Assembly (NCBI GenBank): GCA_032622095.1
Contig: CP136064.1
Coordinates: forward strand, 126,159,605-126,223,604
Direction: 5' to 3'
From: Siphonodentalium dalli
Taxonomy: Eukaryota; Mollusca; Scaphopoda; Gadilida; Siphonodentaliidae
Length of the DNA: 64,000 bases
This document shows, piece after piece, positions 36,802-47,118 of the stretch. The notes under the pieces are model-generated. The model worked only from the letters and a program-made list of their open reading frames with translations, did not search any database and was not told the origin of the DNA. Made by a program: the position numbers and the translations under genes. Each line of letters begins with the position of its first letter. Position 1 is the stretch's first letter.

Positions 36802-37448
36802 TAATATCCCCATCTATTATGTATACATGTATTATATAAATGTTTATGGCTCTCGTGCCATATTATTCAACTACACCAATGACATTTCCCGTCGTACATT
36901 GCTCCAGCTAATGTATGATTTTCTGACTGGATCTCATCCAATGGAACCTCGCGAGTTATTCACCTAAATTTATGACCGTGGCTTTTCTAATTAATGATTG
37001 TAAATACAAGTAATACATAAAGAGTTTTGCGTGATATGACCAATCGATATAAATATATAGGTTAAACTCGCGTGGTCACTCATCCGTATGCTCCCTTGAT
37101 TTCAAATTCATTCCTAAATTATCCTATACACATCATTGTATATTTTATAATTGACCACAGTTATTCTATATAATATACCATCGTTCACGCAGCTTCCAGG
37201 CAGAGCAGAGTGTTATTTTAATGACTAATTGGGGTGGGCAGTAAGACAGCCAATTATTGGATATGCCCTCCCCAGGCAAGGAGCAATCAGCCCATCTGGT
37301 GGATAGTTATCCCAGATGGGTTAGCATAGATTTTGTTGTATTTTCTTTTAATCTGTATTAACTTTATTATCTTCATTATTATTTGTGCATATTTTGTTGG
37401 AGTTGCTCTTTGTCAATAAATTATCTCTCTCTCTAATTATCTCTCTCC
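36802..37448 (+). other. LINE 3' UTR with terminal hairpin and repeat tail
   Basis: The segment contains a perfect 9-bp stem cccatctgg / ccagatggg (37,291-37,299 with 37,312-37,320) and a second pairing candidate around ccctccccaggcaagg. It then has gtcaataaa and the tail of repeated taattatctctctct near 37,417-37,448. In related families a 3' stem-loop is recognised by the element's own reverse transcriptase; that role is inferred here. Confidence 0.7.
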
Positions 37449-40340
37449 TTGTTGTCTCCTATTTCTCAGTTGGTTTTTGACTTGGTTTTTCATACTAACA
37501 TTCCAGTTATCGGGCACAATCTCAAATCACAAACCGTCTTAGATATATTGAGACCACATGAATTTGCATACATCACCTGGACATTTAGGGAATACCTGAT
37601 TTGCGGTGGTGTAGATCAGTGTAAAGAGTGATCTGTTGCTTCTGTTCAATGGATTTGCATATAGGTTCGCATTTTATGTCATGTAAAATGATGTAATTGA
37701 CCAGACAGTAGCCAGTAAATCATAAGATAGCATAAAAATACAAGATATGTACATTGATCTACATTACTTGTGAATATTGTAATTTTTGTCGATACTCTAT
37801 ATAATATTTTAATTCCTGGGAACTGGCTTTTTTTTTAACTGGGATTTGCTTTTAATTCCTGGGAACTGGGAAATGGCATATTTTTTTCCTGGGAACTGGG
37901 ATTTGTTGATTTATTTCCTGGCAATCTGGGATTGGACCCGCCCCCTCTAATTAAACTTGAACATTTCCAACCTAACTTTTCATCTGATGACCATTTCAGT
38001 CTAAAAATAGGGAAATATTCAACTTTTGGTGTGAATTTTTTTTTAATAGTTCGAAAATTAACCTATGAGAACATCTGATAGATCAATTTTAACCTGGCCA
38101 ATTGCTGTCTAAAATATCTAATTGTTGCTCTTATGCTGTCAGGTGATATATTGTCAACAGTTACTGTTGAACACTTTTACCAGCTCTGCATATTGCCCTG
38201 GGTACTGTGTTCTGACCAATGTTCACTTGGGTACACCAACTCTAAACATAGATGATCCACAAAATTATGAGATTGAACAAAACTAATTTATTCCCAAATT
38301 TATATTATCACACAAATTTAAATCTTATTAATAATAGTCATACATTCATGATGATGATCACTCTGTCAGGTGGTGTCTGCCAAACCACAAAACAAAATTT
38401 TATAAAAATTATCACAAAGGGTCAAGATGGCTGGATGGTTCAGAGACTGCATATTTAGTATCAAATGAACACTTTTCCAGAAGTATGTTGGTTTGCCATG
38501 CAAACTGCCATTTGTTCCCAGTTCGGTAGGGAGAATTAAAAACAAAAAATTATTAGAATTTTTTTTTCGCCAATTCATAACTATTTGAACCAATATAATT
38601 TATGAAATCATGCTCGGACTGTGTATGCCTACTGTTTTGAATAAGATGAACAGCTCCTGTTCAAATGTTCTCAAAATCTGAGATCTTGACATTTAAAATA
38701 GAAACAGATCAGGTCAATATATAGGCCTACTAGTACCACCTTCAGAGCCATGCCCCCCCTTCTGATTCTTGCAAATATTTACCTGTTTTCACATTATTTA
38801 CAAACATATAAAAACTGTTCTGTCCATTCAACAATGGAGGATGAGTAGGCCTACCGGTACATAATGTTATTTGTGCTTTAATTTACCTTATTCTGAAGCA
38901 AAGTCTGAGGTACCATATTGTAATTGATAATGCTATCTTATATAGGCAATATTTTATTTAAATATAATTGAAGAGCTTATAATTACCTGAACCATTATTT
39001 AATAATAATACAGTAGTGGGGGGAAATGGGTTCATCCCAATTTTTTTTTTTAGAAACAATTGGGGTGGGGCGGTGAGGGCCTATATAGTGGGCTGCTAGT
39101 CTGGCAAAATGACAGAATTTTACACTGAGTGGATAGTCTTTATAGATTTTTTTTTTCAGGACCCATGACTATGTAGGAAACTTTCACAATCACCATTCAG
39201 TTGTTTAACCCTTAATATATCAAATGACATAGGAATTGTCTATTATTGATTTGGAGGGGTATTAATGTGATAAAAGCAGATAACAGATAAATAGAAGTTC
39301 ACAAGGAGCTGCAAAGAACCCTATTGATTTATTGGGGAAAATGTATGGTCTTTTGGTGAACTATTATCTGAATATTTCCTGTGGGTTAACTACTCATCAA
39401 TGATGCTTTAGTATATAAAGGGTTATTAATAAACACCTAAACCGTTACAATGCATGATATCTAGAATATTAATTATTAATAAATAGAGTTCAAATTTCAA
39501 TGATATTCACTCAATCACTGGCTGTTAGGCTAATGTTAGAGATATTCCCAATGCAGAAATGCCATAAAAGGACATTATGTTGAACATTGACTCAGATTCA
39601 TAGGAGTAACTATTTTATTACTTATTTACTAGTCCTATAGGTTTTGTTATAGTCCTAGTAAATAAGTAATCATCAGAATCTCACTCTCAGATTTGCAAAT
39701 TGCAGTTAAAAGTTTATATTATAATATAATTTATAAAGACTTTGACAATGGAACATGTTTGTATATCGATGACAATGTATCATAAGCTTGTGCAATTAGT
39801 ATAAATTCATACTAACTCCTCTGTGTTTCAGTGTTAAATTTGTGATTTATTTATATATATTGTATTTACTTTTAAATGAATTGTTTTCATCGAATATGGC
39901 GTCCACACCAACTTGCGTTGTTATGTTAAATCTATCGGACCAGGAAGCGGATCAAATATATGATCATAATATTGTTGCTAAACTGACGGTTTTTTGGAAA
40001 AAAATTAAAAAATCGAACAAAGAGAAATAGTTGAGAATTAAATTTGGTCGATTTATTAAAAACAAGATAAATCTGACGTCTCTGTGGTATTGGGGGATTA
40101 AAAGATTCGATTTAATGTGACCAACAAATTTCGAAGCGGGAGCTCACACATCTAGAAATAAAAATGGCGTCTTTTAAGGATCAGTGAATATGCACGATCT
40201 GATATTGATCCTCTGATACTGTTAAATGATCACTAAAAACAGATAAAGATCGCATATAAAAAACTATGTCATCCTCCGTAGGATCAGATATCGTTTATAG
40301 TCTACACTCGTGCGCATTAGGTGATAAATGTGGTTACTTT
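37449..40340. other. No gene recognised; low-complexity repeat and small hairpin
   Basis: About 37,815-37,935 is a degenerate run of ttcctgggaactggga units. A hairpin with 16-bp arms (attacttatttactag / ctagtaaataagtaat) lies at 39,617-39,670. Poly-T and poly-A runs are frequent. No coding signal. Confidence 0.45.
39617..39670. repeat. Hairpin with 16-bp perfect arms
   Basis: attacttatttactag at 39,617-39,632 pairs perfectly with ctagtaaataagtaat at 39,655-39,670 around a 22-base loop. The arms are flanked by A/T-rich sequence and no duplication was identified. Confidence 0.85.
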
Positions 40341-41640
40341 GTTAAGTTTGTATGGCCTTATACGACAAAGGGCAGCCTAATTGCAGTTAGATCGTGATAG
40401 CGTAAAGTATTATGTATCAGAATAGGTCATGACCAGTGGCCCTGATGCTTTAGTATGTGCGCATTTTTGTGTGGCAATCGGGTGCCCTTTTCCCGCATAT
40501 AGCTATAAATGCGGGTACTTATTAACAAACAATTGTTAAGTTGTTATGGCCTTGTACGGTAAAAGACAGCCTATTTGCAGTTAGATGATGATAGTGTAGT
40601 GCATTATGTATTGGAATAGGTCGTGATTGGTACCCAGGGTGCTTAACATTGTGCGCGTTTATTTGTGAAAATCGGGCACCCTTTCCCTCATATAGCGATA
40701 AATGCGGTTACTTATTAACTAACAATTGTTAAGTGTGTATGGCCTTATGCGGAAAAGGGTAGCCTATTTGCAGTTAGATCATGATAGCATAATGTATTAT
40801 GTATCAGAATAGGTCATGATAAGTGGCCCTGTTTCTTTAGTATGTGCGCATTTATGTGTGGCAATCGGGTGCCCTTTTCCCGCGTATAGCTATAAATGCG
40901 GGTACTTATTAACAAACAATTATTAAGTTGTTATGGCCTTGTACGGCAAAATACAGCCTATTTGCAGTTAGATGATGATAGTGTAGTGCATTATGTATTG
41001 GAATAGGTCGTGATTGGTACCCAGGGTGCTTAACATTGTGCGCGTTTATTTGTGAAAATCGGGCACCCTTTCCCTCATATAGCGATAAATGCGGTTACTT
41101 ATTAACTAACAATTGTTAAGTTTGTATGGCCTTATACGGAAAAGGGTAGCCTATTTGCAGTTAGATCATGATAGCATAATGTATTATGTATCAGAATAGG
41201 TCATGATAAGTGGCCCTGTTTCTTTACTATGTGCGCATTTACGTGCGGTTACTTAGCTTGTTAACGAATACTTGTTAAGCGCCTTATACTGTAAAGGGCA
41301 GCCTATTTGTAGTTAGATCAGACTAGAGTAGAATATTGTGTATCATACCAGGCGATGGTAGATGCCCTTGTCTTTTAGTTTGTGCTCATTTCTGTGTACC
41401 ATTTGGTCGCATATAGCGACTTTAGCAGGCAAGTGGTTAAATTTAGATAGTCCTATAGGCAAAAATTGAGTCTTATTGCAGTTAGTTTGCGATAAAACAG
41501 TCTATGTTGTTTCAATATAGAACGTGAGGGGTGACCTGATTTCTTCCGATTGTGCGCATCTCTGTGTAAGACTCGGGTACCCTACGCCCACATGTAGCGA
41601 TGCATGTGGTTACCTATTACGATGGAAGCGGCACAAAAGG
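40341..41640. repeat. 193-bp satellite with 387-bp dimeric higher-order repeat
   Basis: The word gttaag (or attaag) followed by tgtatggcctt starts units at 40,341, 40,534, 40,728, 40,922 and 41,115, with periods of 193, 194, 194 and 193 bp. Further, more diverged units follow from about 41,274. Odd units (40,341, 40,728, 41,115) share 'ttata(c)gnaaagg(g)cagcc' and 'cagaataggtcatga'. Even units (40,534, 40,922) share 'cttgtacgg' and 'ggaataggtcgtgattggta'. The alternation makes a two-monomer higher-order repeat. Divergence rises toward the right edge, as expected when exchange is concentrated in the array centre. Confidence 0.9.
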
Positions 41641-41819
41641 GGTTAACCTTGTGAACATGTTGTTAATATTTTTGGACGAAGAGCACCAGTATATTGTCTG
41701 GAGAATGAATATTTGAAATTTGGATCCATTTCAAGTGCATTACCGTTCAAATCGGCCAGTAACGTATATCAGTAACGTAGGTAACGGGTCGCGGTGGTCG
41801 CGGCTACCTATCACTAAAT

Positions 41820-41870
41820 AAGATCTCTCTCTCTATATATATATATAATTATATATATATATATTTATAT

Positions 41871-41905
<35 letters not shown>
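41820..41905. repeat. (TA)n-rich microsatellite
   Basis: Nearly pure alternating TA with a short tctctctc start and rare interruptions, ending at the first base flanking Helitron H4. Confidence 0.95.
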
Positions 41906-42545
41906 CTAGAAGGTGACCCGACTTCGTCCGGGCTTTGACCTTGAATTGTCCATTTTGAAGGTCAAGGTCAAGTGGGGTCACGATTTGACCAGTCCAAAAA
42001 CACTGCCGGACAAAAGTACCCGACAAACTTGCCCGTCGAAATCCATCAGGTTTTACCCGATTTGACCTTGAATTGATCATTTTGAAGGTCAAGGTCTGGT
42101 CGGGGTCACGATTGGACCCGTCCAAAACAATCAGTGGACAAAAGTAACCCCACGTATCAAATTTCGTCGAAATCCCATCAAAATTGGCGATTTGACCTTG
42201 AAGTTACCGATTTCAAGGTCAAGGTCACGTCGCACGGGCAAATGAATATGCTTATGAGACTCGCCATAAGAAAGTACTCCCACATACCAAGTTTCGTCGA
42301 AATCCCGTGATATTCGGGCGTTTGATCTTGAAATGACCCGATTTCAAGGTAAAGGTCATGTCGCACGGACAAATTAATATGCCTATGTTCGTCCCCGGCC
42401 GAAAATACCGCCACATACCAAGTTTCATCGAAATCGGGTGGGCCTTTTTCGAGTTCATCGCGAACACACAGACACACAGACACACAGACACACAGACACA
42501 CAGACAGACACACAGACACACAGATCTTCCAAAATATATAATAGA
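41906..42545 (-). mobile_element. Non-autonomous Helitron H4 (minus strand)
   Basis: Read on the minus strand: 5' TCTATTATATATTTTGGAAG, then a (GTGTCT)n-like microsatellite, a core with repeated gaccttgaa / ttcaaggtca words, and a 3' hairpin cccgac-ttc-gtccggg with CTAG at 41,906-41,909. The outer 3' flank is host T (A at 41,905 on plus). Length 640 bp. Non-coding. Open frames inside are artefacts of repeat structure. Confidence 0.82.
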
Positions 42546-43178
42546 CTAGAAGGTGACCCGACTTCGTCCGGGCTTTGACCTTGAATTGTCCATTTTGAAG
42601 GTCAAGGTCAAGTGGGGTCACGATTTGACCAGTCCAAAAACACTGCCCGGACAAAAGTACCCGACAAACGTGCCCGTCGAAATCCATCCGGTTTTACCCG
42701 ATTTGACCTTGAATTGATCATTTTGAAGGTCAAGGTCTGGTCGGGGTCACGATTGGTCCCGTCCAAAACAATCAGTGGACAAAAGTAACCCCACGTATCA
42801 AATTTCGTCGAAATCCCATCAAAATTGGCGATTTGACCTTGAAGTTACCGATTTCAAGGTCAAGGTCACGTCGCACGGGCAAATGAATATGCTTATGAGA
42901 CTCGCCATAAGAAAGTACCCCCACATACCAAGTTTCGTCGAAATCCCGTGATATTCGGGCGTTTGATCTTGAAATGACCCGATTTCAAGGTAAAGGTCAT
43001 TTCGCACGGACAAATTAATATGCCTATGTTCGTCCCCGGCCGAAAATACCGCCACATACCAAGTTTCATCGAAATCGGGTGGGCCTTTTTCGAGTTCATC
43101 GCGAACACACAGACACACAGACACACAGACACACAGACAGACACACAGACACACAGATCTTCCAAAATATATAATAGA
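42546..43178 (-). mobile_element. Non-autonomous Helitron H5 (minus strand)
   Basis: 633 bp, about 98 percent identical by eye to H4, joined to it with no intervening base (GA of H4, then CTAG of H5 on plus). The microsatellite is slightly shorter than in H4. Same hairpin and termini. Confidence 0.82.
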
Positions 43179-43773
43179 CTAGAAGGTGACCCGACTTCGT
43201 CCGGGCTTTGACCTTGAATTGTCCATTTTGAAGGTCAAGGTCAAGTGGGGTCACGATTTGACCAGTCCAAAAACACTGCCCGGACAAAAGTACCCGACAA
43301 ACGTGCCCGTCGAAATCCATCCGGTTTTACCCGATTTGACCTTGAATTGATCATTTTGAAGGTCAAGGTCTGGTCGGGGTCACGATTGGTCCCGTCCAAA
43401 ACAATCAGTGGACAAAAGAAACCCCACGTATCAAATTTCGTCGAAATCCCATCAAAATTGGCGATTTGACCTTGAATTTACCCGATTTCAAGGTCAAGAT
43501 CACGTCGCACGGGCAAATGAATATGCTTATGAGACTCGTCATAAGAAAGTACCCCCACATACCAAGTTTCGTCGAAATCCCGTGATATTCGGGCGTTTGA
43601 CCTTGAAATGACCCGATTTCAAGGTCAAGGTCATGTCCCCGGCCGAAAATACTCCCACATACCAAGTTTCATCGAAATCGGGTGGGCCTTTTTCGAGTTC
43701 ATCGCGAACACACAGACACACAGACACACAGACAGACACACAGACACACAGATCTTCCAAAATATATAATAGA
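43179..43773 (-). mobile_element. Non-autonomous Helitron H6 (minus strand)
   Basis: 595 bp, same family as H4 and H5. It has a ~30-bp deletion beside aaggtcatgtcccc (about 43,629) that removes the 'cgcacggacaaattaatat' part present in the other two. Abuts H5 and the next element with no spacer. Confidence 0.82.
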
Positions 43774-44416
43774 CTAGCCGATGAGCCCGACGATGTCTGG
43801 GCTATTCAAAAACCAAATTTCAAGTCGATAGCTCCACCCGTTTCCGAGATCTGGTCTGCGCATGCGCGAAGCTGGCGTCGCACAGGCTCGGCGACCCGAT
43901 AAAATTCGTATCCGGGGCAAGATACATTCACATAGCAAGTTTCAAGTCGATAGCTCCACCCGTTTCCGAGATCTGGTCTGCGCATGCGCGAAGCTGGCGT
44001 CGCACGGGCTCGGCGACCCGATAAAATTCGTATCCGGGGCAAGATACATTCACATAGCAAATTTCAAGTCGATAGCTCCACCCGTTTCCGAGATCTCGTC
44101 TGCGCATGCGCGAAGCTGGTGTCGCACGGGCTCGGCGATCCGATACAATTCGTATCCGGGGCAAGATACATTCACATAGAAAATTTCAAGTCGATAGCAC
44201 CACCCGTTTCCGAGATCTCGTCTGCGCATGCGCGAAGCGGGCGCCGCACGGGCTCGCCAATACGACAACGTTCACCGCCTGGTCAAACTACACACACGTA
44301 CCAAGTTTCGTCCCGATCGGTCGAGAATCGTAGATTTGTATAAATGACAGACAGACAGACAGACAGACAAACAAACAAACATACATACAGACAGAGGTCT
44401 TCAAAATATATATAAG

Positions 44417-44417
<1 letters not shown>
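43774..44417 (-). mobile_element. Non-autonomous Helitron H7 with 122-bp tandem core (pearl/HINE-like)
   Basis: Minus strand: 5' TCTTATATATATTTTGAAGA, then a microsatellite of gtctgtctgtctgtct type, a conserved block (cgatcgggacgaaacttggt), four monomers of exactly 122 bp (gcatgcgcg at 43,860, 43,982, 44,104 and 44,226), then the 3' hairpin and CTAG at 43,774-43,777. The order 5' end, tetranucleotide microsatellite, tandem core, 3' stem-loop matches the architecture described for bivalve pearl elements and Helentron-associated HINEs. The base after 44,417 is T, which gives the expected 5' A on the minus strand. Confidence 0.82.
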
Positions 44418-44448
<31 letters not shown>

Positions 44449-44450
44449 GT
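44418..44450. repeat. (TA)n microsatellite next to Helitron H7
   Basis: Alternating TA of about 28 bases followed by gtatatatgtgaaac. Equivalent tracts follow the corresponding Helitrons at about 50,077 and 55,465. Confidence 0.9.
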
Positions 44451-46327
44451 GAAACAACGTTTCTTATAGTATTTTATCAAAATATAGACCTTACTGAAAT
44501 CAAAAATGGATTATATCGAGCAGTAGTGGTTTATTGTTCCAATATGAGGCATCCTGAAAATTAGTGTCAATCCTCAAAATAAAGCCAATGATCGGGCATT
44601 TGTAAGAACATTATAATACGCCAATAAATCTAATGATATACCAACATTGTAACAATAATCGTACAATACTATCTACATGCCAATCCATGGGTTTCTTCTT
44701 TAAATATGTCCAAAATGTGGTCATTATCATTTGAAAATAAGAAAATATGGAATTAACAACTTATCATGGCGAGACGTGAAATTTCGTAAAATTCAAATTG
44801 TTCTTATATATATGTATATGTGTGAAACACAGCGTTTCTTATAGTATTTTATCAAAATATAGACCTTACTGAAATCAAAAATGGATTATATCGAGCAGTA
44901 GTGGTTTATTTTTCCAATATGAGGCATCCTGAAAATTAGTGTCAATCCTCAAAATAAAGCCAAAAAATTTAGATTTTTGTTTTCAATTTTACTAGCTGAT
45001 GCATCTCGTATAACTGAAGTATGCCCTTATATACAATAATATTACTAAATTGAAGAGGAAATGTTAATATACATTTTGAGAGGGATATCTTGTCCAATTT
45101 TAAAAACTTTTCATGCAGACTTTGGCAATTTATAATAAACATTTACCAAAATTAACAGAAAATAAAAATAAAAAATACTTTAACAGCAATATAAAGCAAC
45201 CATAAATCAATTTAAATATCTAAACATAATGATACAACATCAGACACAGCCTCAGGCATGAAATTTTACCAGATGGCAGGGCATACTGTCTGTTTAACAA
45301 ACCTGCCATGACAATTTCACACGACAGTAACTCCAGTGGTGATGCCATCACCCCCTAACTTGTGGTGGGGCTACGGTCCCCGATAAGACTACTGGGTGCC
45401 GGAAAAGCTTAATTGGGTCAACTGTCACCTTTTTCCAATGGGGGGGGGGGGGCTAACGCTCCTCAAAATTGTGGGGAGAGAGGCTTTAGACCCCCTGACC
45501 CCATAATGGTACCTGATGTCCATGAAAAATTCCCAGATTTATCACTTTCTTTTCTGTCCACAGGCGAATCCATGGGTTTCTTCATTAAATATGTACAAAA
45601 TGTGGTCATCATTTGAAAATAAGAAAATATGGAACTAACAACTTATCATGGCGAGCTCTATGTGAAATTTCGTAAAATTCAAATTGTTCTTATATATATG
45701 TATATGTGTGAAACACAGCGTTTCTTATAGTATTTTATCAAAATATAGACCTTACTGAAATCAAAAATGGATTATACCGAGCAGTAGTGGTTTATTTTTC
45801 CAATATAAGGCATCCTGAAAATTAGTGTCAATCCTCAAAATAAAGCCAAACAATTTATAATTTGTTTCTCCAATGTTACTAGCTGATGCATCTCGTATAA
45901 CTGAAGTATGCCCTTATTTACCATAATATTACTACATTGAAGAGGAAATGTTAATATACATTTTGAGCGTTTCTTATAGTAATTTATCAAAATATAGACC
46001 TTACTGAAATCAAAAATGGATTATATCGAGCAGTAGTGGTTTATTTTTCCAATATGAGGCATCCTGAAAATTAGTGTCAATCCTCAAAATAAAGCCAAAA
46101 AATTTAGATTTTTTATTTTCAATTTTACTAGCTGATGCATCTCGTATAACTGAAGTATGCCCTTATATACCATAATATTTCTAAATTGAAGAGGACATGT
46201 TAATATTCATTTTGATGGGGATATCTTGTCCAATTTTAAACACTTTTCATGCAGAATTTGGCAATTTATAATAAACATTTACCAAAATTAACAGAAAATA
46301 AAAATAAAAAATACTTTAATAGCAATA
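44450..46327 (+). repeat. ~880-bp repeat array, unit 1 locus (rearranged)
   Basis: Landmarks at about 44,450, 44,818 and 45,706. The first unit is cut at about 44,586 and replaced up to 44,668 by sequence identical in kind to 63,003-63,085. The third unit is fused at about 45,965 to a later point of the next one (tacattttgag / cgtttcttatag), removing about 640 bp compared with 51,255-51,895. The array ends at 46,327, where tttatgttcttcgg interrupts the unit. Confidence 0.9.
44586..44668 (+). repeat. Segment shared with 63,003-63,085
   Basis: The stretch from aatgatcgggcatttgtaag to atcgtacaa matches 63,003-63,085 with two or three differences. It joins tactatctacatgccaatcc, whose closest relative is the copy at about 63,773 (ctacatgtcaatcc) rather than the local ctacaggcgaatcc type. 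Confidence 0.88.
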
Positions 46328-46523
46328 TTTATGTTCTTCGGAATCTACAGCCTATGTATAGGGACAAGAGGGGAACTCGGAGGATGAGCTTGTTCATTGA
46401 CAACAAACACTGTAGTTCAGATTCAATTGGGATGTTTATTATTATAAACATATTATAAACATAAACAACCAAGAATAACTTAAACAAAATATATTGTCAA
46501 GAAGGTGGAGGCCAATAACCGCC
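46328..46523 (+). repeat. 196-bp direct repeat, left copy
   Basis: Begins tttatgttcttcggaatcta and ends ggaggccaataaccgcc. It recurs at 46,934-47,118 with a few substitutions and an 11-bp difference (atattataaac present only here). It also recurs in units 2 (52,255) and 3 (57,638). Confidence 0.92.
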
Positions 46524-46933
46524 TTCCCACCTGTTAATATATAACAATGTTCCATAAACATACCTAGCATCATAAACTAGCTATTACCTTAGTAATAGTG
46601 GTAACATATATGTAGCCATAATAAAAGTTTTGGAATTTCAAGAGAAGGATAAGTGATAGATGAAACATAAATCTCAAGCTGCTAACATAATATTGGGGTG
46701 GGAGGGTGGGAAAATGAATTATGATATAAAAGGAATTACGGGAATTATGTTTGGACAAGATACATATTGATTCAATTCCCGATAGATGGAAGACAGAGAG
46801 ACTGCGCATGACCGTATATAAAATGTACACCCTGTTGATAAAGGGGTACCGCGATCCATGCACCCGGAGTCCCGGACCTATTTAATTTAGTACGCTCCCT
46901 AGAAAATAAAATTGATTATTTCATAATCAAGGT

Positions 46934-47118
46934 TTTATGTTCTTCGGAATCTACAGCCTGTGTATAGGGACAAGAGGGGAACTCGGAGGATGAGCTTGTT
47001 CATTGACAACAAACACTGTAGTTCAGATTCAATTGGGCTGTTTATTATTATAAACATAAACAACCAATAATAACTTAAACAAAATATATTGTCAAGAAGG
47101 TGGAGGCCAATAACCGCC
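46934..47118 (+). repeat. 185-bp direct repeat, right copy
   Basis: Second copy of the repeat at 46,328-46,523, 606 bp downstream. The ~410-bp interval contains no coding frame I recognise. The TGTT start could suggest a miniature LTR element, but there is no CA end, primer-binding site or target duplication. Confidence 0.9.

Larger units (their letters stand above)
31377..37448 (+). mobile_element. CR1/L2-like non-LTR retrotransposon, near-complete
   Basis: Order: ORF1 (31,377-32,379, one frameshift), a long spacer with a tandem repeat, ORF2 (33,709-36,801, open throughout), then a 3' UTR with a hairpin and a short terminal repeat tail. The tail, two copies of a taattatctctctct-like unit at about 37,417-37,448, replaces a poly-A tail, as is typical of CR1/L2-type elements. 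The 5' end and target-site duplication could not be identified. Apart from the ORF1 frameshift nothing obvious prevents activity, so insertion was probably recent or the sequence has a homopolymer error. Confidence 0.82.

Noticed and set aside
40341-41275. CRISPR array
   Set aside because: Units are ~193 bp of continuous tandem repeat with no repeat-spacer alternation, in a eukaryotic context.
42244-42545. Long open frames across Helitrons H4-H6 and the 122-bp cores on both strands
   Set aside because: They consist of translated tandem repeats and CA/GACA microsatellites (runs such as VCVSVCLCVC). They appear only because monomer lengths or microsatellites avoid stops.
46328-47118. LTR retrotransposon call for the ~190-bp direct repeats
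   Set aside because: No TG...CA ends, primer-binding site, polypurine tract or target duplication could be found. Kept only as a direct repeat.
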